A DNA stretch of 64,000 bases from AC-49 sp963817035. GTDB lineage: Bacteria > Actinomycetota > Thermoleophilia > Solirubrobacterales > Solirubrobacteraceae. The first letter of the stretch is position 1; each line of letters begins with the position of its first letter. The DNA is taken from NCBI GenBank assembly GCA_963817035.1, contig CAWFMM010000003.1, positions 372,001-436,000 of the forward strand, given 5' to 3'. The notes beneath the pieces were generated by a model that saw nothing but the letters and a program-made list of their open reading frames with translations, had not been told where the DNA came from and did no database searches. A program made the position numbers and the translations under genes. Positions 43,611 to 50,293 of this stretch are shown piece by piece.

Positions 43611-44396
43611 TCAGGTCGTGGCGTGCGCGGCGAAGACGCTCGCCGCGAACGCGACCGCCCGTTCTTCGATCTCCTCGTGCTCGTAGTCGAGCGTCGCGAC
43701 ATGGAAGCTGCGCGGCAGCTCGACCAGCTGCACCGGGCCACCGAGCCCGGTCTCGACGGCGGTGTTCGCGCTCGGCGGGACGACGTGGTCCTGGAGGGAA
43801 TGGATGAGCAGCGTCGGGATCGTGATCTCGCCCAGCCGCGGTGTCAGCTCGAGGCTCGCGTCCATCAGCGAGATCGCCGGGGCGACCGGCGTGTCGGCGT
43901 AGGCGAGCTCGGGCGTCGCGTCGGGGTCGGCGACGTCGTTGCCGATGCCCGGGACGATCGTCAGCCCGGCGTCGAGCGCGCCGCGCAGCGCCGCCACGGT
44001 GTCGGTCGTCTCCTGCGTGGCCATCGCGGGATTGACGAGCACGAGCCCGGCGATCTCCGGCTGCTCCAGCGCGAGCCAGACCGCCAGCGTCCCGCCCATC
44101 GACAGTCCTGCGACGACGACCTGGTCACAGCGCGCGGCCAGGTCGCGGTAGGCGGCCTGGACCGTCGCTGTCCAGTCCTCCCAGCTCGTGGTCAGCATGT
44201 CCTCGATCGCCGTGCCATGCCCGGGCAAGCGCGGCAGCTCGACCGTGTGACCCGCGGCGGCGAACGCCTCGGCCAGACCGCGCATCGACTGCGGGCTGCC
44301 GGTGAAGCCGTGGACGACCAGCGCGCCGTGGGCCCCGCCCGAAGCGGAGAACGGCTCGGCACCGGGCAAAATGGGGTACGTCGGCTCAGAGGTCAT
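43611..44396 (-). CDS. Alpha/beta hydrolase (carboxylesterase/monoacylglycerol lipase type)
   Basis: A 261-residue alpha/beta hydrolase similar to Est30-type carboxylesterases. The oxyanion region is ALVVHGFTGSPQSMRGLAEA. The nucleophile elbow is VVVAGLSMGGTLAVWLAL, with the serine in GLSMGG. The acid is in LIHSLQDHVVPPSANTAV and the histidine in ELPRSFHVATLDYEHEE. It hydrolyses ester bonds of small or medium acyl chains in related enzymes. It is convergent with the cyclic-di-GMP gene and its start lies about 40 bases from the tRNA-Ser gene on the other strand. Confidence 0.93.
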   Translation of the reverse strand: MTSEPTYPILPGAEPFSASGGAHGALVVHGFTGSPQSMRGLAEAFAAAGHTVELPRLPGHGTAIEDMLTTSWEDWTATVQAAYRDLAARCDQVVVAGLSMGGTLAVWLALEQPEIAGLVLVNPAMATQETTDTVAALRGALDAGLTIVPGIGNDVADPDATPELAYADTPVAPAISLMDASLELTPRLGEITIPTLLIHSLQDHVVPPSANTAVETGLGGPVQLVELPRSFHVATLDYEHEEIEERAVAFAASVFAAHATT

Positions 44397-44437
44397 GCGG
44401 CGATGCTATCGACGGGAGCGAAGCTAATCTCCCGCAA

Positions 44438-44524
44438 GGAGGGGTGGCAGAGTGGTCGAATGCACCGGTCTTGAAAACCGGCAGGCGTGCAAGCGTCTCG
44501 AGGGTTCGAATCCCTCCCCCTCCG
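44438..44524 (+). tRNA. tRNA-Ser(TGA), integration target
   Basis: An 87-base class II tRNA: acceptor stem GGAGGGG/CCCCTCC with discriminator G, anticodon arm CCGGT-CTTGAAA-ACCGG with anticodon TGA, long variable arm (CAGGCGTGCAAGCGTCTCG) and T arm GAGGGTTCGAATCCCTC. CCA is not encoded. Its 3' 59 bases are repeated exactly at 46394, and a diverged version occurs at 46934, so the gene has served as an attachment site. Confidence 0.96.
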
Positions 44525-44525
44525 T
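44466..44525 (+). repeat. Attachment-site repeat, copy A (within tRNA-Ser)
   Basis: These 60 bases, from the anticodon stem to one base past the tRNA 3' end, are identical to 46394-46453. This is the classic position of a tyrosine recombinase attachment core in a tRNA gene. Confidence 0.85.
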
Positions 44526-44690
44526 GTCTCAAGCGAGCTGGAGAGCCAAGAATCGAGGGGCGAGCGACGCAGCGACCAGGCGCTCGCTATGTGAGCGTGT
44601 CCCGAATATGTCCCGGCAGAAGGCTGTGCGGGACACGTCGTCAAGCTCTACCGGACCGCGCCCTGGGTCGCGGAGCGGGCGTCGCGCGAT

Positions 44691-44737
44691 GGAACAAAAC
44701 GTGTACATGAGGGGCCATCGTGTGTACGATTTGTTCC
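44691..44737. promoter_or_regulatory. Operator/promoter of abiE operon
   Basis: GGAACAAAACGTGTACA (44691-44707) and TGTGTACGATTTGTTCC (44721-44737) form an inverted repeat matching at 15 of 17 positions around a 13-base spacer. A -10-like TACGAT (44725-44730) and -35-like TGTACA (44702-44707), 17 bases apart, lie within it. AbiEi proteins are known to repress their own promoter by binding inverted repeats, so this is the likely site. The ATG follows immediately. Confidence 0.75.
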
Positions 44738-45352
44738 ATGCCAGAGAGCGACAGTCCCAGCATCGCGCTCCTGCGTGAGCGCTTCGATGCGCGGCCGTTC
44801 CGCGTCTCGGAAGCCGTTGAGGCGGGCGTCAGCCGTACCACTGTGCATCGGCTGCGGAACAGCGGAGCGTTGGAGGCGGCGGGTCGAGGGGTCGTCCGGC
44901 TGGCCGGCGCAGGGATGGGGATGCTGTCTGACCTGGCGGTGGTGTCGGCGCGCGCGCCAAGCGGCACCATCTGCCTGAACTCGGCGTTGGCATACGCAGA
45001 CCTGACCGACGAGATCCCAGCGCAGGTCCACATCGCCGTGCCCCGGGGCACACGTCCGCCCGCGATTGATCAGCCTGCGACCAAGGTCCACACCTTCGAC
45101 GCGCGCACCTTCGAGCTCGAACGCGAGCTGGCTCACACGGACGTCGACGAGCCCTTCTGGATCTACTCGGCCGAACGGTCAGTCGTTGACGCCATGCGGT
45201 TGGCCCGCTGGGTTGGCCAGGACGTGGCGTTCCACGCACTGCGTCGCTACATGGACCGGCGCAGCTCGAACCCCGCTCGACTGGCTGAGCTCGCCCGCGA
45301 GCTGGGAGGAGAAAAGCGTGTCCGGTCTGCCCTCGAGGCGCTACTCAGTTGA
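44738..45352 (+). CDS. abiEi: AbiEi family antitoxin (type IV toxin-antitoxin)
   Basis: A 204-residue antitoxin and transcriptional repressor. The N-terminal winged helix-turn-helix is FRVSEAVEAGVSRTTVHRLR, then NSGALEAAGRGVVRLAG, typical of AbiEi. The rest is the C-terminal domain (GTICLNSALAYADLTDEIPA; VHIAVPRGTRPP; PFWIYSAERSVVDAMRLARW). In the AbiE system AbiEi represses the operon and counteracts AbiEii without binding it. ATG 44738 is chosen because it follows the operator directly and gives a leaderless message seven bases after the -10; an in-frame GTG at 44720 lies inside the operator. Its stop overlaps the toxin start. It is one of two complete genes in a 1.93-kb tRNA-borne element. 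Confidence 0.9.
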   Translation: MPESDSPSIALLRERFDARPFRVSEAVEAGVSRTTVHRLRNSGALEAAGRGVVRLAGAGMGMLSDLAVVSARAPSGTICLNSALAYADLTDEIPAQVHIAVPRGTRPPAIDQPATKVHTFDARTFELERELAHTDVDEPFWIYSAERSVVDAMRLARWVGQDVAFHALRRYMDRRSSNPARLAELARELGGEKRVRSALEALLS

Positions 45353-46266
45353 CCGATCAGGGCGCGATCGACCAGGCCGCCAACGCTGCCTTCAAGGCCC
45401 TCCAGGCCGAGGCCCGTGCCAAGCACGGCAGCAACACAGGGGCATTGATGGTCGTCTACGCCGTGGAGTCCTTTCTGAGACGCCTGGCGATGTCCCCGTA
45501 CTCCGACCAGATGGTTCTCAAGGGCGGAATGCTGATGGCTGCCAACAGCATCCGACAGATGACGAAGGACGCCGACCTCTCTACGCGCGGCGTCGCCAAC
45601 GACGAGGTCAACGTCCGCGGGATCGTTGAAGAGATATGCGGACTAACGCCGGACCCTGCGGACGGGATCGTCATTGAGTCCGGGTCGATCAGGAGTGCGG
45701 TCATGCGCGAGGACGCCGAGTACCAGGGTGTCCGCTGCAAGCTGACAGCGGGCCTCGGACCGGCAACGATCCCCTTCGCGCTGGACTTCTCGTTCGGTGA
45801 CCCTGGTGAGTCGACGACGATCGAGCTGCGGTCAGTCATAAGCCAACCCGTCGTCAAGTTGCAGGCCTATCCGCTCGCGCTCAACCTTGCCGAGAAGATC
45901 GTCACCGCCATGCAACGTCGAGAACTCAGCACCCGTGATCGCGACTTCGCCGATCTTTGGGTCACGAGCCGCCTGCATCGCGTTGACGCCTTGGAGCTCC
46001 GCGGGCATGTGATCGCCGTAGCCGATCACCGCCGCCAGCCGATCATCACCATGGAAACGGCGCTCGCGAACATGCCAGACCGCCAGCAGTCGTACGCAGC
46101 GATGGTGGCCCGGATGTCGTATCTGTTCCCGCCCCCCGAAGGCTGGACGGATCTGATAGCCGGGGTGATCGACTTCGTCGATCCGCTCCTGGGCGACCAG
46201 GACGCCGCCCTGTTGCACTGGGACCCGACGCTGTTGCTTTGGGTGGGGCATCCGGACGCCAGCTAA
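45349..46266 (+). CDS. abiEii: AbiEii/AbiGii family nucleotidyltransferase toxin
   Basis: A 305-residue DNA-polymerase-beta-type nucleotidyltransferase. Motif I is VLKGGMLMAA (about residue 57) and motif II is TKDADLSTR (about 73), whose aspartates should bind metal; PFALDFSFGDP adds a third acidic site. LALNLAEKIVTAMQRRELST is the conserved helix with lysine, and RDRDFADLWV follows, both typical of AbiEii. In studied AbiE systems the toxin transfers nucleotides and stops growth, and the pair gives abortive infection against phages. It starts at TTG 45349, overlapping the AbiEi stop by four bases, so translation is coupled. All key residues are present and the gene looks functional. Confidence 0.92.
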   Translation: MTDQGAIDQAANAAFKALQAEARAKHGSNTGALMVVYAVESFLRRLAMSPYSDQMVLKGGMLMAANSIRQMTKDADLSTRGVANDEVNVRGIVEEICGLTPDPADGIVIESGSIRSAVMREDAEYQGVRCKLTAGLGPATIPFALDFSFGDPGESTTIELRSVISQPVVKLQAYPLALNLAEKIVTAMQRRELSTRDRDFADLWVTSRLHRVDALELRGHVIAVADHRRQPIITMETALANMPDRQQSYAAMVARMSYLFPPPEGWTDLIAGVIDFVDPLLGDQDAALLHWDPTLLLWVGHPDAS

Positions 46267-46393
46267 GCGCACAGCCGAGCCTCGCCCAGACGTGTCCCGA
46301 ACCATGTCCCGAACTCGGCAGATATGACCTGCCACTAGCTCACGTAGCGTGACGAAACATCCTGCAAACCGACGCTATCTGACCTCGTTCTGG

Positions 46394-46453
46394 CGGTCTT
46401 GAAAACCGGCAGGCGTGCAAGCGTCTCGAGGGTTCGAATCCCTCCCCCTCCGT
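46394..46453 (+). repeat. Attachment-site repeat, copy B
   Basis: A 60-base exact copy of 44466-44525, the tRNA-Ser anticodon stem to 3' end. There is no acceptor 5' strand or D arm before it, so it is not a tRNA gene. To its left, 46361-46393 is nearly the same as 46901-46933. Confidence 0.9.
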
Positions 46454-46609
46454 CTGTCGATCGAGACGCAGAGCCGAAAATCGGCGGTGAGTCTCGCCGC
46501 AGCACGGTGCGCGAAGTGCTCGCGTGTCCCGATGTGTCCCGGTAAGGCTGCTGGACATGCGCCGCGACGCACTCACGGACCGCCCGACGCCGGGCTACCA
46601 TTGGCGGAC

Positions 46610-46801
46610 ATGTCACCACCCGATCATGAGCCGGCATGCTGGACCGCTGACGAGATCAGGCGTGAGGAGGAGGCGCGAGCCGAGCGGCTGCGCCGAGACG
46701 CCGAGAACGGAACCGACCGGAATCTCGACGACGGTGTCCGGTTGATCGAGTTCGCCCGGCGGTTTGCTGCGGCGTTCAGCGCCGATCAGCCATCCAGGTG
46801 A
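46610..46801 (+). CDS. Small protein upstream of truncated nucleotidyltransferase (putative antitoxin)
   Basis: A 63-residue acidic, probably helical protein. The segment DEIRREEEARAERLRRDAEN is strongly charged and coil-like, and NLDDGVRLIEFARRFAAAF follows. Its stop overlaps a GTG start of a nucleotidyltransferase fragment (GTGA), the layout of a toxin-antitoxin operon with the small gene first. A TACCAT box lies eight bases before ATG 46610. The function is inferred only from this arrangement and from its place inside a toxin-antitoxin-type element. Confidence 0.5.
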   Translation: MSPPDHEPACWTADEIRREEEARAERLRRDAENGTDRNLDDGVRLIEFARRFAAAFSADQPSR

Positions 46802-46887
46802 CCGCACCGCTCGACCCCGCTCGACTGTTTACCAGTCTCAATGCGGCGGCCGTCGAGCACGTCGTCATCGGTGGCTTCGCCGCCTGA
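46798..46887 (+). pseudogene. Nucleotidyltransferase N-terminal fragment
   Basis: From GTG 46798 the product is 29 residues: LDPARLFTSLNAAAVEHVVI, then GGFAA and a stop. VEHVVIGGFAA is the first strand and GG motif of nucleotidyltransferase-fold toxins (DUF6036/MNT/AbiEii type). The catalytic aspartates and everything after them are missing. The stop lies 14 bases before the conserved element end that begins near 46901, so an event at that end removed the rest. Confidence 0.6.
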
Positions 46888-46933
46888 TCCGAGCGAATCG
46901 CCCGCAAACCGACGCTATCTGACGTCGATCCGA

Positions 46934-46992
46934 CGGTCTTGAACACCGGAGTCCCTGCAAGGAGACCGCGGGTTCGAATCCCGCCCGCTCCG
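46934..46992 (+). repeat. Attachment-site repeat, copy C (diverged tRNA-Ser 3' half)
   Basis: CGGTCTTGAACACCGG, a variable arm, GCGGGTTCGAATCCCGC and the 3' acceptor-like CGCTCCG form the 3' half of a serine tRNA that differs from copies A and B. The sequence to its left (46901-46933) matches 46361-46393 at nearly every position. It has no 5' half. Confidence 0.75.
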
Positions 46993-47135
46993 TCTCCCGG
47001 GTCGCGGATCGCAGAACGCGGAACGCGTTCGTTGTCGCCCGCTAACACGATCGTCACGGCCGAGTCACATGGCCTCCCGGCGAGCGATCGATCATCCGGC
47101 GCACCCCAAGCTATCCGGTACAGAAGGGATCCATC

Positions 47136-49115
47136 ATGCGCCGCGTTCGTTCAGTCCGTCGCCGTCTCGTGGTCGCGGCCGTCGCCGCCCTGTCGCTGGC
47201 GGTCGTCGCAATGCCAGTCGCACTCGAAAGCGCGGCGCCCGCCCTCGCATCATCCCACTCGAACTACGACGGCCTCGGGATCGCCCCCGGCAAGGTCAAG
47301 CACGTGTGGCTGATCATCATGGAGAACAAGTCGTTCGACGCGACGTTCACCGGCCTCAACAACAACACGTACCTGTGGCACACCCTGCCCAGTCAGGGCG
47401 TGTTGCTCGAGAACTACTACGGCACGGGACATTTCAGCCAGGACAACTACATCTCGATGGTCGCAGGCCAGGCGCCGATCACCGACACCCAGTCCGACTG
47501 CCCCCAGTACACCGACGCGACCGGCTCGGTCAGCGCGGCGGGGAGCCTGGCGAGCAACCCGAACCTCGGGCAGTTCGTGTCCGCCGCGGGTCCGAACGCG
47601 GCTCCCGGCCAGATGGGCTGCGTCTATCCCAGCTCGGTCCCGACGGTCTTCAACCAGCTTGACAGCGCGCACGTTCCGTGGAAGGGCTACGCCCAGGACC
47701 TGACGGCGGCCGCGGCCGACAGTCCGCAACACAGCACCGGTGTCGCCTCGTGCGGCGCCCCGTTCGCGACCCCGGGCACGATCGGCGACGGCAGCCACGC
47801 GAACCCGGGCTCGGCGAACGCGGCCGATCAATACGTGCCCAAGCACTTCCCGTTCCCCTGGTTCCACGCGCTGCTGGACAACAGCCAGGACTGCAACGCC
47901 GGTCACATCGCCGACGTGTTCGACCCGACCAGCGGCCTGTACCACGACCTCCAACACGAGTCGACGACGCCGGCGCTCAGCTGGATCAGCCCCAACAACT
48001 GCAGTGATGCCCACGACGCGGTCTGCCACGGCAACAACCTGTCGGGCGGCTTCTCGGACCCGAACACCGCAAAGCCGCCGGCCAACTTCACCGGCGGCCT
48101 GTACGCCGGCGACATCTTCCTGCAGCACGTCATCCCCGAGATCGAGGCGTCGCCGGCGTTCAAGGACGGCGGCCTGATCGACATCACCTTCGACGAGGCG
48201 TTCCCGCCGTTCACCTACACCGGCAACTCGTTCGCGGACTCGACGACCCAGCTGCCCAACGCCTCGGCCTCGCTGCTCAGCGACGCCGCGGGCGAGACCC
48301 TGTTCGGCAAGACGGTGCACACCGAGCCGACCGGCCCGAACACGCCGCTGCTGACCGACGCGATCGGCGACGCGCTGTACCCAGGCCCAGGCGACAACTC
48401 GTTCATCGACCGGCCAGGCAACTGTGTGGCGCAGACCGTCCCGCCCCAACCTGCGGGCACCTGCCTCCTGGGTGGCGGCAGCCACTCGCCGGCGGGGCGC
48501 ACCGACGCCGGCGCTACGGCGGCGACCGCGACATCGACGATTGCCGACAACGCGATTCTCGCCGATGACCTCGGCCGCGCCGTCGCCGGGACCGGGATCC
48601 CGGCTGGCGCGTTCGTCGGACCGGTGACGCACGTGCCGGTGACCGCGACCCAGCCGAGCCAGAGCGGCGGGTTCGCCTCGACCGGGTCTTTCACGCTCGT
48701 GAACAGCTCCGGAGTGCCAGTCGTGACGACGGGCGCAGTCAGCGGCATCACCCTGGCGGCCCGAACCGCGCAGGATGACCCGTTGTTCACCGCAACCGGG
48801 TCGACCCCCGGCGGCGGCGACACCGGCAGCGTGCTCATCAGTCCGTACATCAAGCCGGGCACGACAAGCACCCGCTACTACAACCACTACAGCTGGCTGC
48901 GCACGATCGAAGATCTGTTCGCGGTCGGTGCCACGTCGCATGGCATCGACGGGCTCGGCCACATCGGCTTCGCGGCTCAGCCGGGCCTCGCGCCGTTCGG
49001 CGCCGACGTGTTCAACAACGCGCACGGCTTCTTCGGCGACTGGTCACACGGACGCCGGTCGAGGACCGGAAAGGCCGGCCACCGCTCGACCCGTCGCGCC
49101 GGCCGGAGAACGTGA
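47136..49115 (+). CDS. Secreted phosphoesterase family protein (PF04185, phospholipase C/acid phosphatase-like)
   Basis: A 659-residue exported protein. The signal peptide is residues 1-37 (RRLVVAAVAALSLAVVAMPV, then ALA). The catalytic core begins HVWLIIMENKSFDATF, the metal-binding glutamate/asparagine motif of the family, with TGHFSQDNYISMVAGQAP soon after. GGLIDITFDEAFPPF gives the later aspartate and glutamate ligands. SVLISPYIKPGTTSTRYYNH and SWLRTIEDLFAV form the typical C-terminal end. Residues about 455-550 (STIADNAILADDLGRAVAGT; FVGPVTHVPVTA) look like a separate beta-rich domain inserted into the core. The enzyme should hydrolyse phosphate esters outside the cell. It overlaps the lipoprotein gene at its end. 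Confidence 0.9.
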   Translation: MRRVRSVRRRLVVAAVAALSLAVVAMPVALESAAPALASSHSNYDGLGIAPGKVKHVWLIIMENKSFDATFTGLNNNTYLWHTLPSQGVLLENYYGTGHFSQDNYISMVAGQAPITDTQSDCPQYTDATGSVSAAGSLASNPNLGQFVSAAGPNAAPGQMGCVYPSSVPTVFNQLDSAHVPWKGYAQDLTAAAADSPQHSTGVASCGAPFATPGTIGDGSHANPGSANAADQYVPKHFPFPWFHALLDNSQDCNAGHIADVFDPTSGLYHDLQHESTTPALSWISPNNCSDAHDAVCHGNNLSGGFSDPNTAKPPANFTGGLYAGDIFLQHVIPEIEASPAFKDGGLIDITFDEAFPPFTYTGNSFADSTTQLPNASASLLSDAAGETLFGKTVHTEPTGPNTPLLTDAIGDALYPGPGDNSFIDRPGNCVAQTVPPQPAGTCLLGGGSHSPAGRTDAGATAATATSTIADNAILADDLGRAVAGTGIPAGAFVGPVTHVPVTATQPSQSGGFASTGSFTLVNSSGVPVVTTGAVSGITLAARTAQDDPLFTATGSTPGGGDTGSVLISPYIKPGTTSTRYYNHYSWLRTIEDLFAVGATSHGIDGLGHIGFAAQPGLAPFGADVFNNAHGFFGDWSHGRRSRTGKAGHRSTRRAGRRT

Positions 49116-49825
49116 CGCGCGCGAAGGCCAGTTCGAACGTCGTCGCCGGCCGGGCCTTCGCGCTCGGCCGGCCTCGTATCGCGGTCGCAGTGGCCGCTGC
49201 CACTGCGGCGACAGGGTTGCTGGCATGCGGGGGATCGACGACTTCGGGGACGAAGACCTCGGCGCCGATCGACGTGACCGCACCGGCCAGTGTTCGAGCC
49301 CAGCAGCAGGCACTGCACAAGCAGGTGATCGCGTCGTTGCACCACACCTCCGACGCCGCCTACGGCGAGATCCCCAGCTACCTACCCAAGACGAAGGTGC
49401 CGACGGGGCGCGTCGTCACCGCCACCCCGGAGCATCCGGCCCTGGCGATCGAGGGCGTCGGCGTCGCCGTCAGGCTCCCGCACGGTCGCACCGACGCTAC
49501 GATCGTTGGTCCCGACGTCCCCGAGAAGGATCAAGGCACGTTCCAGAACACCGCCAAAGTGTCCTTCGACGCGACCTTCGCTGACACCTACGGCACGGTC
49601 CTGCTCGCAGCGTCGATGTTCACGATCACCGACGAGCTCGGCACGATCCACCACCCGAACGTCACGGTCATGCACGGGGGACAGCTTCCGACGACGCTGC
49701 CACACGGGAGGTCCATCACCCTGCTCCTGCGCACCACGCTCCCGATCGGCAACGGGCGAGTGAAGTACCGGCCGGCCGGCCGGCACGCCGTCGTGTCCTG
49801 GGACTTCGACAGCGAGACCGACTGA
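49112..49825 (+). CDS. Putative lipoprotein of unknown function
   Basis: A 237-residue protein starting at GTG 49112, overlapping the phosphoesterase stop (GTGA), so the two genes are translationally coupled. Residues 20-38 are hydrophobic and end ATGLLACGG, a lipobox with cysteine at about 39, which predicts lipid anchoring on the outer face of the membrane. The mature part (about 200 residues) is beta-rich, with GVGVAVRLPHGRTDATIVGP, VSFDATFADTYGTVLLAAS and SITLLLRTTLPIGNGRVKYR, resembling an immunoglobulin-like domain. It may bind or assist the co-encoded phosphoesterase. No known family is recognised. Confidence 0.75.
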   Translation: MTRAKASSNVVAGRAFALGRPRIAVAVAAATAATGLLACGGSTTSGTKTSAPIDVTAPASVRAQQQALHKQVIASLHHTSDAAYGEIPSYLPKTKVPTGRVVTATPEHPALAIEGVGVAVRLPHGRTDATIVGPDVPEKDQGTFQNTAKVSFDATFADTYGTVLLAASMFTITDELGTIHHPNVTVMHGGQLPTTLPHGRSITLLLRTTLPIGNGRVKYRPAGRHAVVSWDFDSETD

Positions 49826-49867
49826 GCTGTCGGCCGCGGCGCTGCGACACCGACCTCACGTCTGACG

Positions 49868-50245
49868 CCTGCGGGACGACCACTGTCTGGACGCCAGCCG
49901 ACGAGCACTGCGTCGTCGCGCACTACTCGGTGGCGCCGACTCAGGTTCCGACGCGAACCGCTACCCGAGGGCATGTCCGGTGGGTACTCGTCCATCCCGG
50001 GCTATCTGTTAGGACGGCTTGCGCTTCACCGAGACCTCCAAGGCCAAGGACTCGGCGGCCAGTTGCTCCTCGACGCGCTCGAGGTCATCGTGGCCGCGCC
50101 GCACATTCCGCCGGGCGCGTGATCGTGGTCGACGCGATCGACGACTCCGCCGCGAGGTTCCGCGAGCACTACGACTTCAAGCGAATCGGCGCGGCCGACC
50201 GCTTGGTCCTGAAGGTCGCGACCGCCAGCGCGGCACTTCAGGGCG
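49868..50245 (+). pseudogene. GNAT N-acetyltransferase with two frameshifts
   Basis: Three consecutive pieces in different frames together make a GNAT protein. The first has ADEHCVVAHYSVAPTQV, the second GYLLGRLALHRDLQGQGLGG and QLLLDALEVIVAA (the acetyl-CoA loop QGQGLG), and the third VIVVDAIDDSAARFREHYDF and KRIGAADRLVLKV. The breaks are near 49985 and 50118. The pattern matches GNAT proteins of the TacT toxin type, which lie in DUF1778-GNAT toxin-antitoxin pairs. No antitoxin gene remains. The protein cannot be made intact. Confidence 0.7.
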
Positions 50246-50293
50246 CCCGACCCTGGCCACGACACCGTGTCCCGAACTCCGTCTCCCAAGACG

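Larger units (their letters stand above)
44466..46453. mobile_element. 1.93-kb integrase-less element at tRNA-Ser carrying AbiE
   Basis: The two identical 60-base tRNA-Ser copies are 1928 bases apart. Between them are only the abiEi and abiEii genes and about 170 and 130 bases of end sequence. Both ends carry paired TGTCCCG words (44598/44609 and 46293/46305). The right end carries GCAAACCGACGCTATCTGAC, also found at the end of the neighbouring element. There is no integrase or excisionase, so it would need recombination proteins supplied in trans, like a cis-mobilisable element or satellite. Mobility is inferred; the repeats and contents are directly visible. Confidence 0.7.
46394..46992. 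mobile_element. Second, 540-bp tandem element with truncated nucleotidyltransferase
   Basis: The distance from copy B to copy C is 540 bases. The left end after copy B resembles the left end of the first element (AGAGCC, then AATCG, then TGTCCCGA and TGTCCCGG at 46525 and 46535). The right end before copy C repeats GCAAACCGACGCTATCTGAC. Inside are one small gene and the first 29 codons of a nucleotidyltransferase. It appears to be a shrunken relative of the first element inserted at the same site. Confidence 0.6.

Noticed and set aside
46394..46453. A further tRNA-Ser gene
   Set aside because: Only the anticodon stem to the 3' end is present. Without the 5' acceptor strand and D arm it cannot be a tRNA; it is treated as an attachment repeat.
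46934..46992. A tRNA gene at copy C
   Set aside because: It is also a 3' half only, with a different sequence from the resident tRNA.
47250..49025. 591-residue minus-strand frame
   Set aside because: It is the shadow of the secreted phosphoesterase; its composition is arginine- and valine-rich and it has no domain.
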